Shown: positions 1-5,018 of the stretch, in pieces | Layout: every line of letters begins with the position of its first letter | How positions within the stretch are numbered: position 1 is the stretch's first letter | DNA from: Rikenella sp. | GTDB lineage: Bacteria > Bacteroidota > Bacteroidia > Bacteroidales > Rikenellaceae | Direction: 5' to 3' | Assembly: GCA_029054535.1 (NCBI GenBank) | Contig: JAIDFC010000187.1 | Location: 1 to 10,717, forward strand | DNA: 10,717 nucleotides | Notes under the pieces: generated by a model | Databases searched by the model: none | Seen by the model: only the letters and a program-made list of their open reading frames with translations | Told to the model about the DNA's origin: nothing | Translations under genes and position numbers: made by a program

Positions 1-28
1 ATCCTTTTTGGTATGCCCCAAAAAGGAT
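1..28. repeat. Perfect 11-bp hairpin at the window edge
   Basis: Arms 1-11 (ATCCTTTTTGG) and 18-28 (CCAAAAAGGAT) are perfectly complementary around a 6-base loop. A second hairpin follows at once: CCAAGGGG (42-49) with CCCCTTGG (58-65). The first may be the inner part of a longer palindrome cut by the window edge. Confidence 0.7.
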
Positions 29-164
29 GCAAAAAACGCATCCAAGGGGACTCACGCCCCCTTGGCAATCCCCCCTTATCTCTCTTTCGGCAGTCGACGC
101 ATCGCCAACAACCGCGCCTGCAAGGCGTGCGGGCCAGTCGTTATCACACGCGAAGATCTTCCGT

Positions 165-196
165 GATCTCACCATGACGGGCCGGAGCTTCGCCCC
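165..196 (+). repeat. S box copy 1
   Basis: Reads GATCTCACCATGACGGGCCG and then a short C-rich tail. The same start recurs at 409, 654 and 3109 with small changes. Its tail differs from the other copies (GAGCTTCGCCCC in place of AAGCCACCCC). Confidence 0.6.
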
Positions 197-272
197 ACTA
201 AGGCCCGCTACTTTCTCGCTGACACTCGGCGGGCCTCGCAACCTCCGACCCGTTTTCAGTTCGAGAGAAACC

Positions 273-287
273 GCGACCTCCGGTCGC
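273..287. repeat. D hairpin copy 1 (GCGACC-TCC-GGTCGC)
   Basis: Six-bp perfect stem with a 3-base loop, preceded by GAGAGAAACC. The copies at 498 and 3332 have stem GCGATC/GATCGC, so a stem position has changed on both arms with pairing kept. Confidence 0.65.
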
Positions 288-314
288 GCGGATCGCCGCC
301 ACCCCCAGCGGCGG

Positions 315-354
315 GACGCAACTTTTCGCTAGGCTCGATTGCGCCCTTGCTGGC
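315..354 (+). repeat. 40-base direct repeat, copy 1 of 2
   Basis: Starts GACGCAACTT and continues through GCTCGATTGCGCCC to GCTGGCG. The second copy is at 840-879, with a handful of substitutions. Confidence 0.6.
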
Positions 355-408
355 GGAAATCCGAAACCTCGGGAAAATCCACCTCTGCCGTCGCACACCT
401 TACTCCAA

Positions 409-448
409 GATCTCCCTATGACGGGCCGAAGCCACCCCAAGCGACGGG
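409..448 (+). repeat. S box copy 2
   Basis: Shares GATCTC..ATGACGGGCCGAAGCCACCCC with the other S boxes. Positions 430-448 are a 19-base exact inverted match to 2958-2976. Confidence 0.65.
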
Positions 449-497
449 CTGCAAGCATCCCGCGCTGGCTCCGACCTTTTTCAACTTGAGAGAAACC

Positions 498-512
498 GCG
501 ATCGTAGATCGC
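498..512. repeat. D hairpin copy 2 (GCGATC-GTA-GATCGC)
   Basis: Perfect 6-bp stem and triloop, preceded by GAGAGAAACC as in copy 1 and followed by TCGGCCC. The copy at 3332 has the same stem and a GCA loop. Confidence 0.65.
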
Positions 513-522
513 TCGGCCCACA

Positions 523-542
523 GCCCTCCCCCTGCGGAGGGC
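523..542. repeat. GCCCTCC-GGAGGGC hairpin copy 1
   Basis: A 7-bp perfect stem (523-529 with 536-542) and loop CCCTGC. It is copied exactly at 3357-3376, where it also follows a D hairpin. Confidence 0.7.
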
Positions 543-544
543 CG

Positions 545-558
545 GTGCCGCTCGGCAC
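545..558. repeat. P hairpin copy 1
   Basis: GTGCC (545-549) pairs with GGCAC (554-558) around loop GCTC, followed by TCGAAA. An exact copy lies at 3573-3586; decayed relatives lie near 886 and 3422. Confidence 0.6.
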
Positions 559-653
559 TCGAAAACTGGAGTTTGCCCGGAACACTTCCGCCGGCGTCGG
601 TCGATCTACAAGCCGAATCGCACCGATAATCGGTACCCACGGGAATCCTTTGC

Positions 654-692
654 GATCTCACCATGTCGGGCCGAAGCCACCCCGGGCGGAGG
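654..692 (+). repeat. S box copy 3
   Basis: Reads GATCTCACCATGTCGGGCCG and then AAGCCACCCCGGGCGGAGGG. It is closest to copy 4 at 3109, more than 2 kb away beyond two genes. Confidence 0.65.
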
Positions 693-839
693 GCCGCGTT
701 CCTCGCATGCTCGGGCGACCACTCCGCTGGCGCCGGCCCTTCTTATTCCCAAGCCGGGTTTGGCCGTGCGCCGAGCGATTCAGTCTGAGCCGCCATGAAC
801 CGCACCCGCAGCGCGGTCCGGCGCCACTCCCCGGCGACG

Positions 840-879
840 GACGCAACTTCTCGCGGTGCTCGATTGCGCCCGCGCTGGC
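840..879 (+). repeat. 40-base direct repeat, copy 2 of 2
   Basis: Matches 315-354 apart from a handful of substitutions, with the shared blocks GACGCAACTT, GCTCGATTGCGCCC and GCTGGCG. Confidence 0.6.
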
Positions 880-954
880 GCCAAACCGAGGCCGCTCGAC
901 ACTCGAAAATTGGCCCTTGTTTCGCCCGAATCGCGACGCCTCCGCTGGCTTTGT

Positions 955-1022
955 CCACGCGCCGGCGAAATCATTCTCGATAAACTCTCCGTTTATCGAG
1001 TGATTTCGCTCTTTAGGCGTGG
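955..1022 (+). repeat. Nested hairpin H1 (alpha type)
   Basis: Outer arms CCACGC (955-960) and GCGTGG (1017-1022); middle arms GCGAAATCA (965-973) and TGATTTCGC (1001-1009); inner arms CTCGATAAAC (976-985) and GTTTATCGAG (991-1000). A TT bulge (974-975) sits on the left only, and an unpaired TCTTTAG lies on the right between the middle and outer arms. The 19 bp of middle and inner stem are perfect. Confidence 0.85.
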
Positions 1023-1061
1023 CGCGCGAGGCTGACTAAGACCGAAAGAACCCAAGTAAAA

Positions 1062-1074
1062 CACCCAACGGGTG
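1062..1074. repeat. T triloop hairpin copy 1 (CACCC-AAC-GGGTG)
   Basis: Preceded by GAACCCAAGTAAAA. Read on the minus strand it is a short hairpin followed by TTTTAC, like a weak intrinsic terminator. The stem differs from the copies at 1130, 3796, 8084 and 8417 and equals the one at 8259; the AAC loop is shared with most copies. Confidence 0.65.
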
Positions 1075-1129
1075 CGACTGCGCTCCCGCGCGGGGCCGCC
1101 AAACAAGGTTGAGAAAACCCTAGCAAAAG

Positions 1130-1140
1130 CCCCAACGGGG
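1130..1140. repeat. T triloop hairpin copy 2 (CCCC-AAC-GGGG)
   Basis: Preceded by GAGAAAACCCTAGCAAAAG; on the minus strand CTTTTGC follows the stem. It is closest to copy 6 at 8417-8429, and both are preceded by a GGGGCCGCC/GGGCCCCGCC block and followed by CCGCGGTGGGC. Confidence 0.6.
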
Positions 1141-1158
1141 ACCCGCGGTGGGCGGGCA

Positions 1159-1216
1159 AACCGAGCAGCGTTCCGAGAGCAGAGACCGCCCGCGGGCTAT
1201 GCCGAGGTAGCGCGAG
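1159..1216 (+). repeat. V segment copy 1
   Basis: Shares AACCGAGCA.CGT..CGAGAGCAG, and later CTATGCCGAGG.AGCGC, with 7731-7788. The middle 15 or so bases do not match. A weaker echo of the CTATGCC part lies at 10594-10600. Confidence 0.6.
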
Positions 1217-1225
1217 GAAGACGGA

Positions 1226-1277
1226 GTCAAACTACGTTTTGCTTGACCGTTCTAAAAACAGTCTCCGGCCGCGCGCC
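1226..1277 (+). repeat. B-like hairpin plus link leading into half an H hairpin
   Basis: CAAAC-TAC-GTTTTG (1228-1241, one bulged T) keeps the TAC triloop of the B hairpins with an unrelated stem. It is followed by the 29-base link GTTCTAA..ACAGTCTC..CCGCGCGCC (1249-1277), seen again at 3831-3860 and 8134-8162, each time leading into an H hairpin. Here only the left outer H arm remains. Confidence 0.5.
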
Positions 1278-1336
1278 GGCCGAAAAGAAACCAGAAACGG
1301 ACACCACCAATACCCCCGAAAAGAGAAAAATTTCCG

Positions 1337-1344
1337 TAATTTTG
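1337..1344 (+). promoter_or_regulatory. Candidate -7 box (TAATTTTG) of the GtrA-like gene
   Basis: A perfect match to the Bacteroidetes -7 consensus TAnnTTTG ends 4 bases before the ATG at 1349. I see no clear TTTG at the -33 spacing. If real, the transcript would have almost no leader. Confidence 0.35.
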
Positions 1345-1348
1345 CGAC

Positions 1349-1834
1349 ATGCGCGAAGCGATCACCCGGATAGCCGATTTTTTTTACCTGAAACCCCTGC
1401 GTCGGTTCGTCCCGCAGGAGACTTTCCGATACGCTTTCGTCGGCGGACTGAACCTTCTGTTCAACATGGTTCTTTACTGGTTCTGCTTCCACTTCGTACT
1501 CCGGAAACAAGACACCGACCTCTTCGGAATCGCGGTCGTTTCGGCACCGATCCTCGCGTTTCTGATTACGTTCGTCATCACGTTTTTCAGCGGATTTTAC
1601 CTGGCCCGAAACGTCGCGTTCGGACGCTCCGAAGTGCGTGGAGGGAAACAACTCTTCCGGTATGCACAAGTCGTGGCCGTGAACGTCGCGATCAACTACT
1701 TCGGACTGAAACTGCTGATCGAAGTTTGCGGATTCTATCCCTCACCGTCGTATGCTGTGATCCAAGTCATCACAACCGTCTTCAGCTACCTGGCGCAACG
1801 CTACTACACGTTCCGAACCCACCGGTGCTCTTAG
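1349..1834 (+). CDS. GtrA-like polytopic membrane protein
   Basis: A 161-residue protein of the GtrA-like family. Known members are small four-helix inner-membrane proteins; the best studied, GtrA of Shigella phages, is linked to moving undecaprenyl-phosphate-linked glucose across the membrane for O-antigen modification. Visible here are a basic, amphipathic N-terminus (1-25), the typical FRYAFVGG entry motif (26-33), and four hydrophobic stretches at about 28-51, 60-83, 104-125 and 133-150, the last ending in QRYYTF, as family members commonly end in an aromatic-rich tail. Length is close to the usual family size. The ATG at 1349 gives a start that keeps the whole first amphipathic segment. 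The gene converges on queG with 8 bases between stop codons, so the pair is not co-transcribed. There is no adjacent glycosyltransferase, so the substrate cannot be told. Confidence 0.85.
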   Translation: MREAITRIADFFYLKPLRRFVPQETFRYAFVGGLNLLFNMVLYWFCFHFVLRKQDTDLFGIAVVSAPILAFLITFVITFFSGFYLARNVAFGRSEVRGGKQLFRYAQVVAVNVAINYFGLKLLIEVCGFYPSPSYAVIQVITTVFSYLAQRYYTFRTHRCS

Positions 1835-1842
1835 CCAAAGCC

Positions 1843-2775
1843 TCAGAGCGAACTTTTCAGCTTCTCCAGCCCGGCCCGCAGGAGCGGACTCCCCGCGAAA
1901 CGGACCTCGAACTCCTCCGAAGTCATTGCCCGCCACGCTTCGAACGTGATCCCGAGCCGATCCGGAACCGCCTCCAATCCGGCGTTCGGAGGCATCATCG
2001 GCATCCCATCCCGGTTGTTGTACGGACAAACCTCCAAACAGCGGTCGCAACCGAAGATCCGACCATCCAACGCCTTGCGAAACCCCGCCTCGACCGGTTC
2101 GCTTCGTTCGATCGTCTGGTAGGCGAGGCAACGACCCGCATCCACCGTCAACGGGGCGACAATCGCTCCTGTGGGACAAGCCTCCAGGCACCGGCGACAA
2201 GTCCCGCAACCGTTCGGCAACGGTTCCGACAGCTCGTAACCCTCCGGTAACGCTGCATCCAACAACAACAAACCGATCAAAGTCATGCTGCCCAGCTCAG
2301 GATGCACGAGCATCGAACTGCGCCCGATCCATCCCAACCCGGCCCGAACGGCCCATGCTCGCTCAAACGCGGGCGCGCTGTCCACCACGGCCCGGCCACG
2401 GGCCTCGCGGAAACCGTCGTAGCTCCGAACGGCGGCAAGCAACTGCCTCAGATTGCGTTTCAAAATATCGTGATAATCGTCCCCCCAGGCAAACCGGGCG
2501 ATACGAGGCACCCCGTCCGGTTGGCGAACGGCGGCCGGACGACAGTACGAGGTCAACGTAACGACCACGCTCCGCACATCGGGAAACAACCGCCTCAAAT
2601 CATGCCGATAGTCCGCCGACCGTTCCAAATACCCGAGTCCGGCCCCATACCCGGCAGCCAGCCACCGCCCGAAACGATCTCGCTCCTCGTCCAGCAGATC
2701 GAACGGAACGATCCCGACGGCCGAAAATCCGCACCGTTCGTATTCTCGTTCAACAATCTCGGACAATCCGTACAT
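1843..2775 (-). CDS. queG: Epoxyqueuosine reductase QueG
   Basis: A 310-residue cytoplasmic enzyme that carries out the last step of queuosine synthesis: cobalamin-dependent reduction of epoxyqueuosine to queuosine at the tRNA wobble position. Seen in the sequence: the DSAPAFERAWAVRAGLGWIG block (132-151), which in the family carries the catalytic Asp (here D132); a first iron-sulfur motif CGTCRRCLEACP (190-201, Cys 190, 193, 196, 200); and a second set, Cys 216 with CDRCLEVCP (243-251, Cys 243, 246, 250). All eight cluster cysteines are present. Length fits the short form of the family without the C-terminal HEAT repeats. The ATG at 2775 gives the usual short lead (MYGLSEIVEREYERCGF) and sits in an A-rich context. 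It faces the GtrA-like gene and reads away from repeat region 2, which starts about 100 bases upstream of its start codon. No promoter box was convincing. Confidence 0.95.
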   Translation of the reverse strand: MYGLSEIVEREYERCGFSAVGIVPFDLLDEERDRFGRWLAAGYGAGLGYLERSADYRHDLRRLFPDVRSVVVTLTSYCRPAAVRQPDGVPRIARFAWGDDYHDILKRNLRQLLAAVRSYDGFREARGRAVVDSAPAFERAWAVRAGLGWIGRSSMLVHPELGSMTLIGLLLLDAALPEGYELSEPLPNGCGTCRRCLEACPTGAIVAPLTVDAGRCLAYQTIERSEPVEAGFRKALDGRIFGCDRCLEVCPYNNRDGMPMMPPNAGLEAVPDRLGITFEAWRAMTSEEFEVRFAGSPLLRAGLEKLKSSL

Positions 2776-2957
2776 TTTTCATCTATTTTTTCCCGCGTTG
2801 AGTTATGCGCGTTTCTGGAATCTATCCCCTCTCACTTCCGCGCGCTTTTCTCGCGATTCCCTCCCATTTTTCTCGCCCGATAGGTCTGGCTGAGGGGCCC
2901 AGCGAAAACGCGTATCGGAGCCAGCGCAGGCGCAAGTGAGCTTGGCGAACGTTACGC

Positions 2958-2976
2958 CCCGTCGCTTGGGGTGGCT
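2958..2976 (-). repeat. Inverted S box fragment
   Basis: The 19 bases are the exact reverse complement of 430-448, so this is the only S copy seen in the opposite orientation. The two copies flank the GtrA-like and queG genes. Confidence 0.65.
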
Positions 2977-3052
2977 CCGAGCCTTTTTTACGCTGCAATC
3001 AACCGCGCCGAAGGCGCCCGGGCCGGAGGTAGTTGCAAAACAATCTTTGCCC

Positions 3053-3106
3053 GTCGCCCGGGGGAATTTCATCTCGGTTTTGTTCTTGCGTCAGCGAAAT
3101 TTCTCC
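3053..3106 (+). repeat. Nested hairpin H6 (beta type, decayed)
   Basis: Keeps GTCGCCCG and GGAATTTC (3063-3070) on the left and GAAATTTC (3096-3103) on the right, but the inner arms (CTCGGTTTTG on the left) no longer pair well. H8 at 8273 has the intact version of the same inner arm. The preceding 35 or so bases also match those before H9 (7909-7945). Confidence 0.55.
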
Positions 3107-3108
3107 AC

Positions 3109-3147
3109 GATCTCACCTTGACGGGCGAAGCCACCCCGGGCGGAGGA
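3109..3147 (+). repeat. S box copy 4
   Basis: GATCTCACCTTGACGGGCG followed by AAGCCACCCCGGGCGGAGG. It lies directly against the right end of H6. Confidence 0.65.
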
Positions 3148-3217
3148 CTGCAACACTCGCTGCGCTCATGTGCGTCTCCGCTGGCTTCGGCCCGAATCAG
3201 CCAAAACCGGATTTGGC

Positions 3218-3270
3218 CGCGCGCCGGCGGAAATCTTGTTCAAACAACTCCCGTTATTTGAACGATTTCC
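3218..3270 (+). repeat. Nested hairpin H4 (gamma type)
   Basis: Left outer arm CGCGCGCC (3218-3225) has no intact partner. Middle arms GGAAATC (3229-3235) and GATTTCC (3264-3270) are perfect. Inner arms GTTCAAACAAC (3238-3248) and GTTATTTGAAC (3253-3263) pair with one mismatch. The left TT bulge (3236-3237) is present. Confidence 0.75.
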
Positions 3271-3331
3271 GAACCTCTGCACTCTTGCTTTGACCACGCA
3301 CCGGGCGATTCATGAAGATTCGCCGCAAATC

Positions 3332-3346
3332 GCGATCGCAGATCGC
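3332..3346. repeat. D hairpin copy 3 (GCGATC-GCA-GATCGC)
   Basis: Perfect 6-bp stem, triloop, followed by TCGGCCC as at 498. Together with the next hairpin it repeats the block 498-544. Confidence 0.65.
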
Positions 3347-3356
3347 TCGGCCCGTA

Positions 3357-3376
3357 GCCCTCCCCCTGCGGAGGGC
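3357..3376. repeat. GCCCTCC-GGAGGGC hairpin copy 2
   Basis: The same 20 bases as 523-542, including the CCCTGC loop, again just after a D hairpin. Confidence 0.7.
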
Positions 3377-3502
3377 CGAAGTTTCACTACGTTCACTCGT
3401 CCGCTCCGCGGGCTGCGGCCCGGTGCAGCTCGGCATACGAGCCGGACCGTATCTACCCTAATAAGACAGAGAGAGCTCAAAATAAAATGCCCGGTGGGCG
3501 CG

Positions 3503-3572
3503 GCGACCGCGGGATTTTCATAAAGATTTCGCCAAGTGCGAAACTTTTGAAATTCCTTCTTAGGCGGGCGGG
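3503..3572 (+). repeat. Nested hairpin H7 (beta type, partly decayed)
   Basis: Close relative of H9. Inner core TTTCGC (3527-3532) pairs with GCGAAA (3538-3543). The right middle arm GAAATTCC (3549-3556) faces GGATTTTC on the left with two mismatches. The unpaired TTCTTAGGCG on the right is kept. A P hairpin follows directly. Confidence 0.65.
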
Positions 3573-3586
3573 GTGCCGCTCGGCAC
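3573..3586. repeat. P hairpin copy 2
   Basis: GTGCC-GCTC-GGCAC, identical to 545-558 and also followed by TCGAAA. Confidence 0.6.
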
Positions 3587-3621
3587 TCGAAACGGGCCGT
3601 GTCTACCCTACCTGCTTTGAC

Positions 3622-3694
3622 CGCGCGCCGGCGAAATCATTCTCGATAAACTCCTCGTTTATCGAGTGATTTCGCTCTTTAGGCGTGGCGCGCG
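3622..3694 (+). repeat. Nested hairpin H2 (alpha type)
   Basis: Outer arms CGCGCGCC (3622-3629) and GGCGCGCG (3687-3694) are perfect. Middle GCGAAATCA/TGATTTCGC and inner CTCGATAAAC/GTTTATCGAG arms are identical to H1, with the TT bulge (3640-3641) and right-hand TCTTTAGGCG kept; the loop is TCCTC instead of TCTCC. Confidence 0.85.
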
Positions 3695-3713
3695 AAACCT
3701 ACCAAAAAGAGAA

Positions 3714-3732
3714 ACCGTGTCCGACTGCCCTC
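3714..3732 (+). repeat. K box copy 1
   Basis: Reads ACCGTGTCCGACTGCCCTC. Relatives at 3928, 8026 and 8351 also follow an H hairpin by a few to about 20 bases. A GC-rich block and then ATAAGGCTGCGAAAAACC lead on to a T hairpin. Confidence 0.6.
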
Positions 3733-3795
3733 AAGCCGGGCGGGCTCCGCGTGCCCGCGGCGGGCAACTATAAGGCTGCGAAAAACCAAGTAAAA

Positions 3796-3808
3796 GACGC
3801 AACGCGTC
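3796..3808. repeat. T triloop hairpin copy 3 (GACGC-AAC-GCGTC)
   Basis: Perfect 5-bp stem, AAC loop, preceded by AAAAACCAAGTAAAA. On the minus strand the stem is followed by TTTTACTTGGTTTTT. Confidence 0.7.
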
Positions 3809-3860
3809 CGATGCTACGCATCGCTTTACCGTTCTAAACAACAATCTCTGCCCGCGCGCT
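3809..3860 (+). repeat. B hairpin copy 1 and link to H5
   Basis: CGATGC-TAC-GCATCG (3809-3823) is followed by the link GTTCTAA..ACAATCTCTG (from 3831), which runs into the outer arm of H5. The same B-link-H order occurs at 8111-8162 and, in worn form, at 1226-1277. Confidence 0.65.
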
Positions 3861-3927
3861 GGCGGAAATCTTGTTGGAACAATTCTCATTGTTCCAACGA
3901 TTTCCTACTCCAGCAATCGCGCGCGGG
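3851..3927 (+). repeat. Nested hairpin H5 (gamma type)
   Basis: Outer arms CCCGCGCGC (3851-3859) and GCGCGCGGG (3919-3927), middle arms GGAAATC (3864-3870) and GATTTCC (3899-3905), and inner arms GTTGGAACAAT (3873-3883) and ATTGTTCCAAC (3888-3898) are all perfect. The left TT bulge (3871-3872) is kept. The inner arms share no sequence with H1, H3 or H8. Confidence 0.85.
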
Positions 3928-3946
3928 ACCGTGTCTGACTGGCCTC
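3928..3946 (+). repeat. K box copy 2
   Basis: ACCGTGTCTGACTGGCCTC, directly abutting the right arm of H5. It is followed by a CCGGCCGGGCCCCGC block, as at 8351. Confidence 0.6.
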
Positions 3947-3981
3947 AGACCGGCCGGGCCCCGCGTGCTCGCGGTGAGCGG

Positions 3982-3998
3982 GCGATGCTGCGCATCGC
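3982..3998. repeat. B hairpin copy 2 (GCGATGC-TGC-GCATCGC)
   Basis: Perfect 7-bp stem and triloop, followed by TATAAC as at 8111. Confidence 0.65.
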
Positions 3999-4038
3999 TA
4001 TAACCGGCACCGAAAATCCACAAAAACGCAGCGGGCGA

Positions 4039-4055
4039 GCGATACTCCGTATCGC
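4039..4055. repeat. B hairpin copy 3 (GCGATAC-TCC-GTATCGC)
   Basis: Perfect 7-bp stem. Compared with copies 2 and 5 the G-C pair next to the loop-proximal C is replaced by A-T on both arms. A decayed copy with a 4-bp stem lies at 4094-4106. Confidence 0.65.
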
Positions 4056-4154
4056 TATTACTAACACAGCCCCCCGCAAAAAACCTAACTAAAGATGTGG
4101 CGCATCGCTATATCGTTCGACGACAAAAACCACAAGCTCCCCAACAAACAGGCC

Positions 4155-4892
4155 TCACCGACACAACCGTCCATAAGCCTCCTGAGCAGCAAACTGCTCC
4201 GCCTCCTTCTTCGACCGACCGTCGCCCCACCCCATCCGCTCGCCATCCACCAGCAGCTCCGCCTCGAAATGCGGAGCCAACTCCACGTGGTCCGCACACT
4301 CGCGGTTCCGAAAAATCACCGACCGATGCTGTTTCTGTCCCCACTCGATCACCCGACTTTTGAAATCCTTTTCCGTCTGTTCGATCGCCTCCAGATCGAC
4401 ATACTCCGCGAAGATACCGTCGATCAACACCCGATTCGTCATTTCGTAGCCTTGGTCCAGATACAAGGCCCCCACCAACGCCTCGAAAGCATCGCCATAG
4501 ATGTTGTTTCGGCTGGCGACCAGGCTCGACGGATGCGCCACGATCACCTCCGGGAGCCCCAGTTCGATGGCCACCCGATTCAAAGTCTCTCGACTCACCA
4601 TCCGCGAGCGCAACTTGCTCAGAAAGCCCTCGTTGGCTTCCGAATAGGCGATGAAGAGCAGTTCCGAAACCACCGCCTCGATCACCGCGTCGCCCAGGAA
4701 CTCGAGCCTTTCGTTGTTGACTGTCCTCCCTCCGCCGACTCCCACCGACGCCGAGCGATGGACCAACGCCAGTTTATAGAGTTCGACGTTATTCGGCACG
4801 ATACCGAAGATCCGGTTCAGCAAGGCGTAGTAAGGTCGATCGTCCCGATTCGGCCGACGACGGAAAAGACGGCGCAGATTCATACGCTGCAT
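4155..4892 (-). CDS. rnc: Ribonuclease III
   Basis: A 245-residue double-strand-specific endoribonuclease that processes rRNA precursors and other structured RNA. The signature NERLEFLGD (60-68) and GDAFEALVGALYLD (133-146) are intact; the expected metal-binding residues are E64, D68, D134 and E137. A C-terminal double-stranded RNA-binding domain spans about 176-243, with the GRSKKEAEQFAA helix start at 225-236. Length fits family norms, with a basic N-terminal extension (RRLFRRRPNR). Two in-frame ATG codons (4892, 4883) are possible starts; I use the first. It follows fabF by 126 bases, as in other Bacteroidetes (acpP-fabF-rnc order). A terminator-like hairpin ends about 2-15 bases before the start codon, so fabF read-through may be limited or the leader may be controlled. 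Confidence 0.95.
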   Translation of the reverse strand: MQRMNLRRLFRRRPNRDDRPYYALLNRIFGIVPNNVELYKLALVHRSASVGVGGGRTVNNERLEFLGDAVIEAVVSELLFIAYSEANEGFLSKLRSRMVSRETLNRVAIELGLPEVIVAHPSSLVASRNNIYGDAFEALVGALYLDQGYEMTNRVLIDGIFAEYVDLEAIEQTEKDFKSRVIEWGQKQHRSVIFRNRECADHVELAPHFEAELLVDGERMGWGDGRSKKEAEQFAAQEAYGRLCR

Positions 4893-4894
4893 AC

Positions 4895-4938
4895 GAAAAA
4901 GAAAAAGGCCGCCGCACGGTGGATGGTGCGAAACGGCC
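4895..4938 (-). terminator. Terminator-like hairpin before rnc
   Basis: On the minus strand GGCCG (4938-4934) pairs with CGGCC (4911-4907) and GCAC (4929-4926) with GTGC (4917-4914), separated by a small internal loop. TTTTTCTTTTTC follows (4906-4895). This could end the fabF message or form part of the rnc leader; RNase III of several bacteria cuts a hairpin in its own leader. Only 2 bases separate the T-run from the first ATG of rnc. Confidence 0.6.
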
Positions 4939-5018
4939 GGTTAGGAAAATAAGCCCACGCGACCTGACCGCCCCTGAAAACCGAGAGGACAGTCGGCCGA
5001 TGAGCGAAAAAACGACGA

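Larger units (their letters stand above)
1..1336. repeat. Intergenic mosaic of palindromic repeat modules, region 1
   Basis: No convincing gene lies here. The stretch is a chain of short hairpins and direct repeats that recur in the regions around 2880-4110 and 7640-8540: S boxes (165-196, 409-448, 654-692), D hairpins (273-287, 498-512), a GCCCTCC hairpin (523-542), a P hairpin (545-558), the nested hairpin H1 (955-1022), T hairpins (1062-1074, 1130-1140), a V segment (1159-1216), a B-like hairpin (1226-1247), a link (1249-1277) and a left half of an H hairpin that stops just before the GtrA-like gene. A 40-base direct repeat occurs inside it (315-354 and 840-879). Open frames crossing it follow the repeat sequence and resemble no protein family I know. 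Confidence 0.8.
2880..4110. repeat. Intergenic mosaic of palindromic repeat modules, region 2
   Basis: About 1.2 kb between the queG start and the rnc stop, with no supported gene. It holds an inverted S box (2958-2976), a GCGCC-GAA-GGCGC hairpin (3005-3017), H6, S box 4, H4, D copy 3, the second GCCCTCC hairpin, H7, P copy 2, H2, a K box, T copy 3, B copy 1, a link, H5, a second K box and B copies 2 and 3. From 3505 on, the order H-P-H-K-T-B-link-H-K-B resembles region 3. The short reading frames share the peptide ending SFSIN.SFIE with region 1 only because H hairpins are copied; I do not call them genes. Confidence 0.8.

Noticed and set aside
545..1003. Possible small protein in repeat region 1 with an SFSIN..FIE ending also found at 3487-3669
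   Set aside because: The shared peptide is just the translation of copied H hairpins H1 and H2. The rest of the two frames is unrelated, and stops fall inside the hairpin.
1..1336. Insertion sequence remnant with a decayed transposase
   Set aside because: I found no transposase-like motif in any frame of the repeat regions, and no target-site duplication could be shown. A mobile origin remains possible but rests only on the repeat pattern.
1072..2250. A 392-codon open frame on the plus strand
   Set aside because: It overlaps the GtrA-like gene in another frame and runs antisense through queG; its product is arginine/proline-rich without a recognisable domain. It is a by-product of high GC.
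3053..4110. CRISPR array or integron cassette array
   Set aside because: The repeats are not evenly spaced and are not identical, and no cas or integrase gene is present. H hairpins lack the GTTRRRY/RYYYAAC box pair expected of attC sites, although the bulged fold is similar.
4095..4952. A 285-codon open frame antisense to rnc
   Set aside because: It overlaps the whole rnc gene, whose motifs are complete; the antisense product shows no family features.
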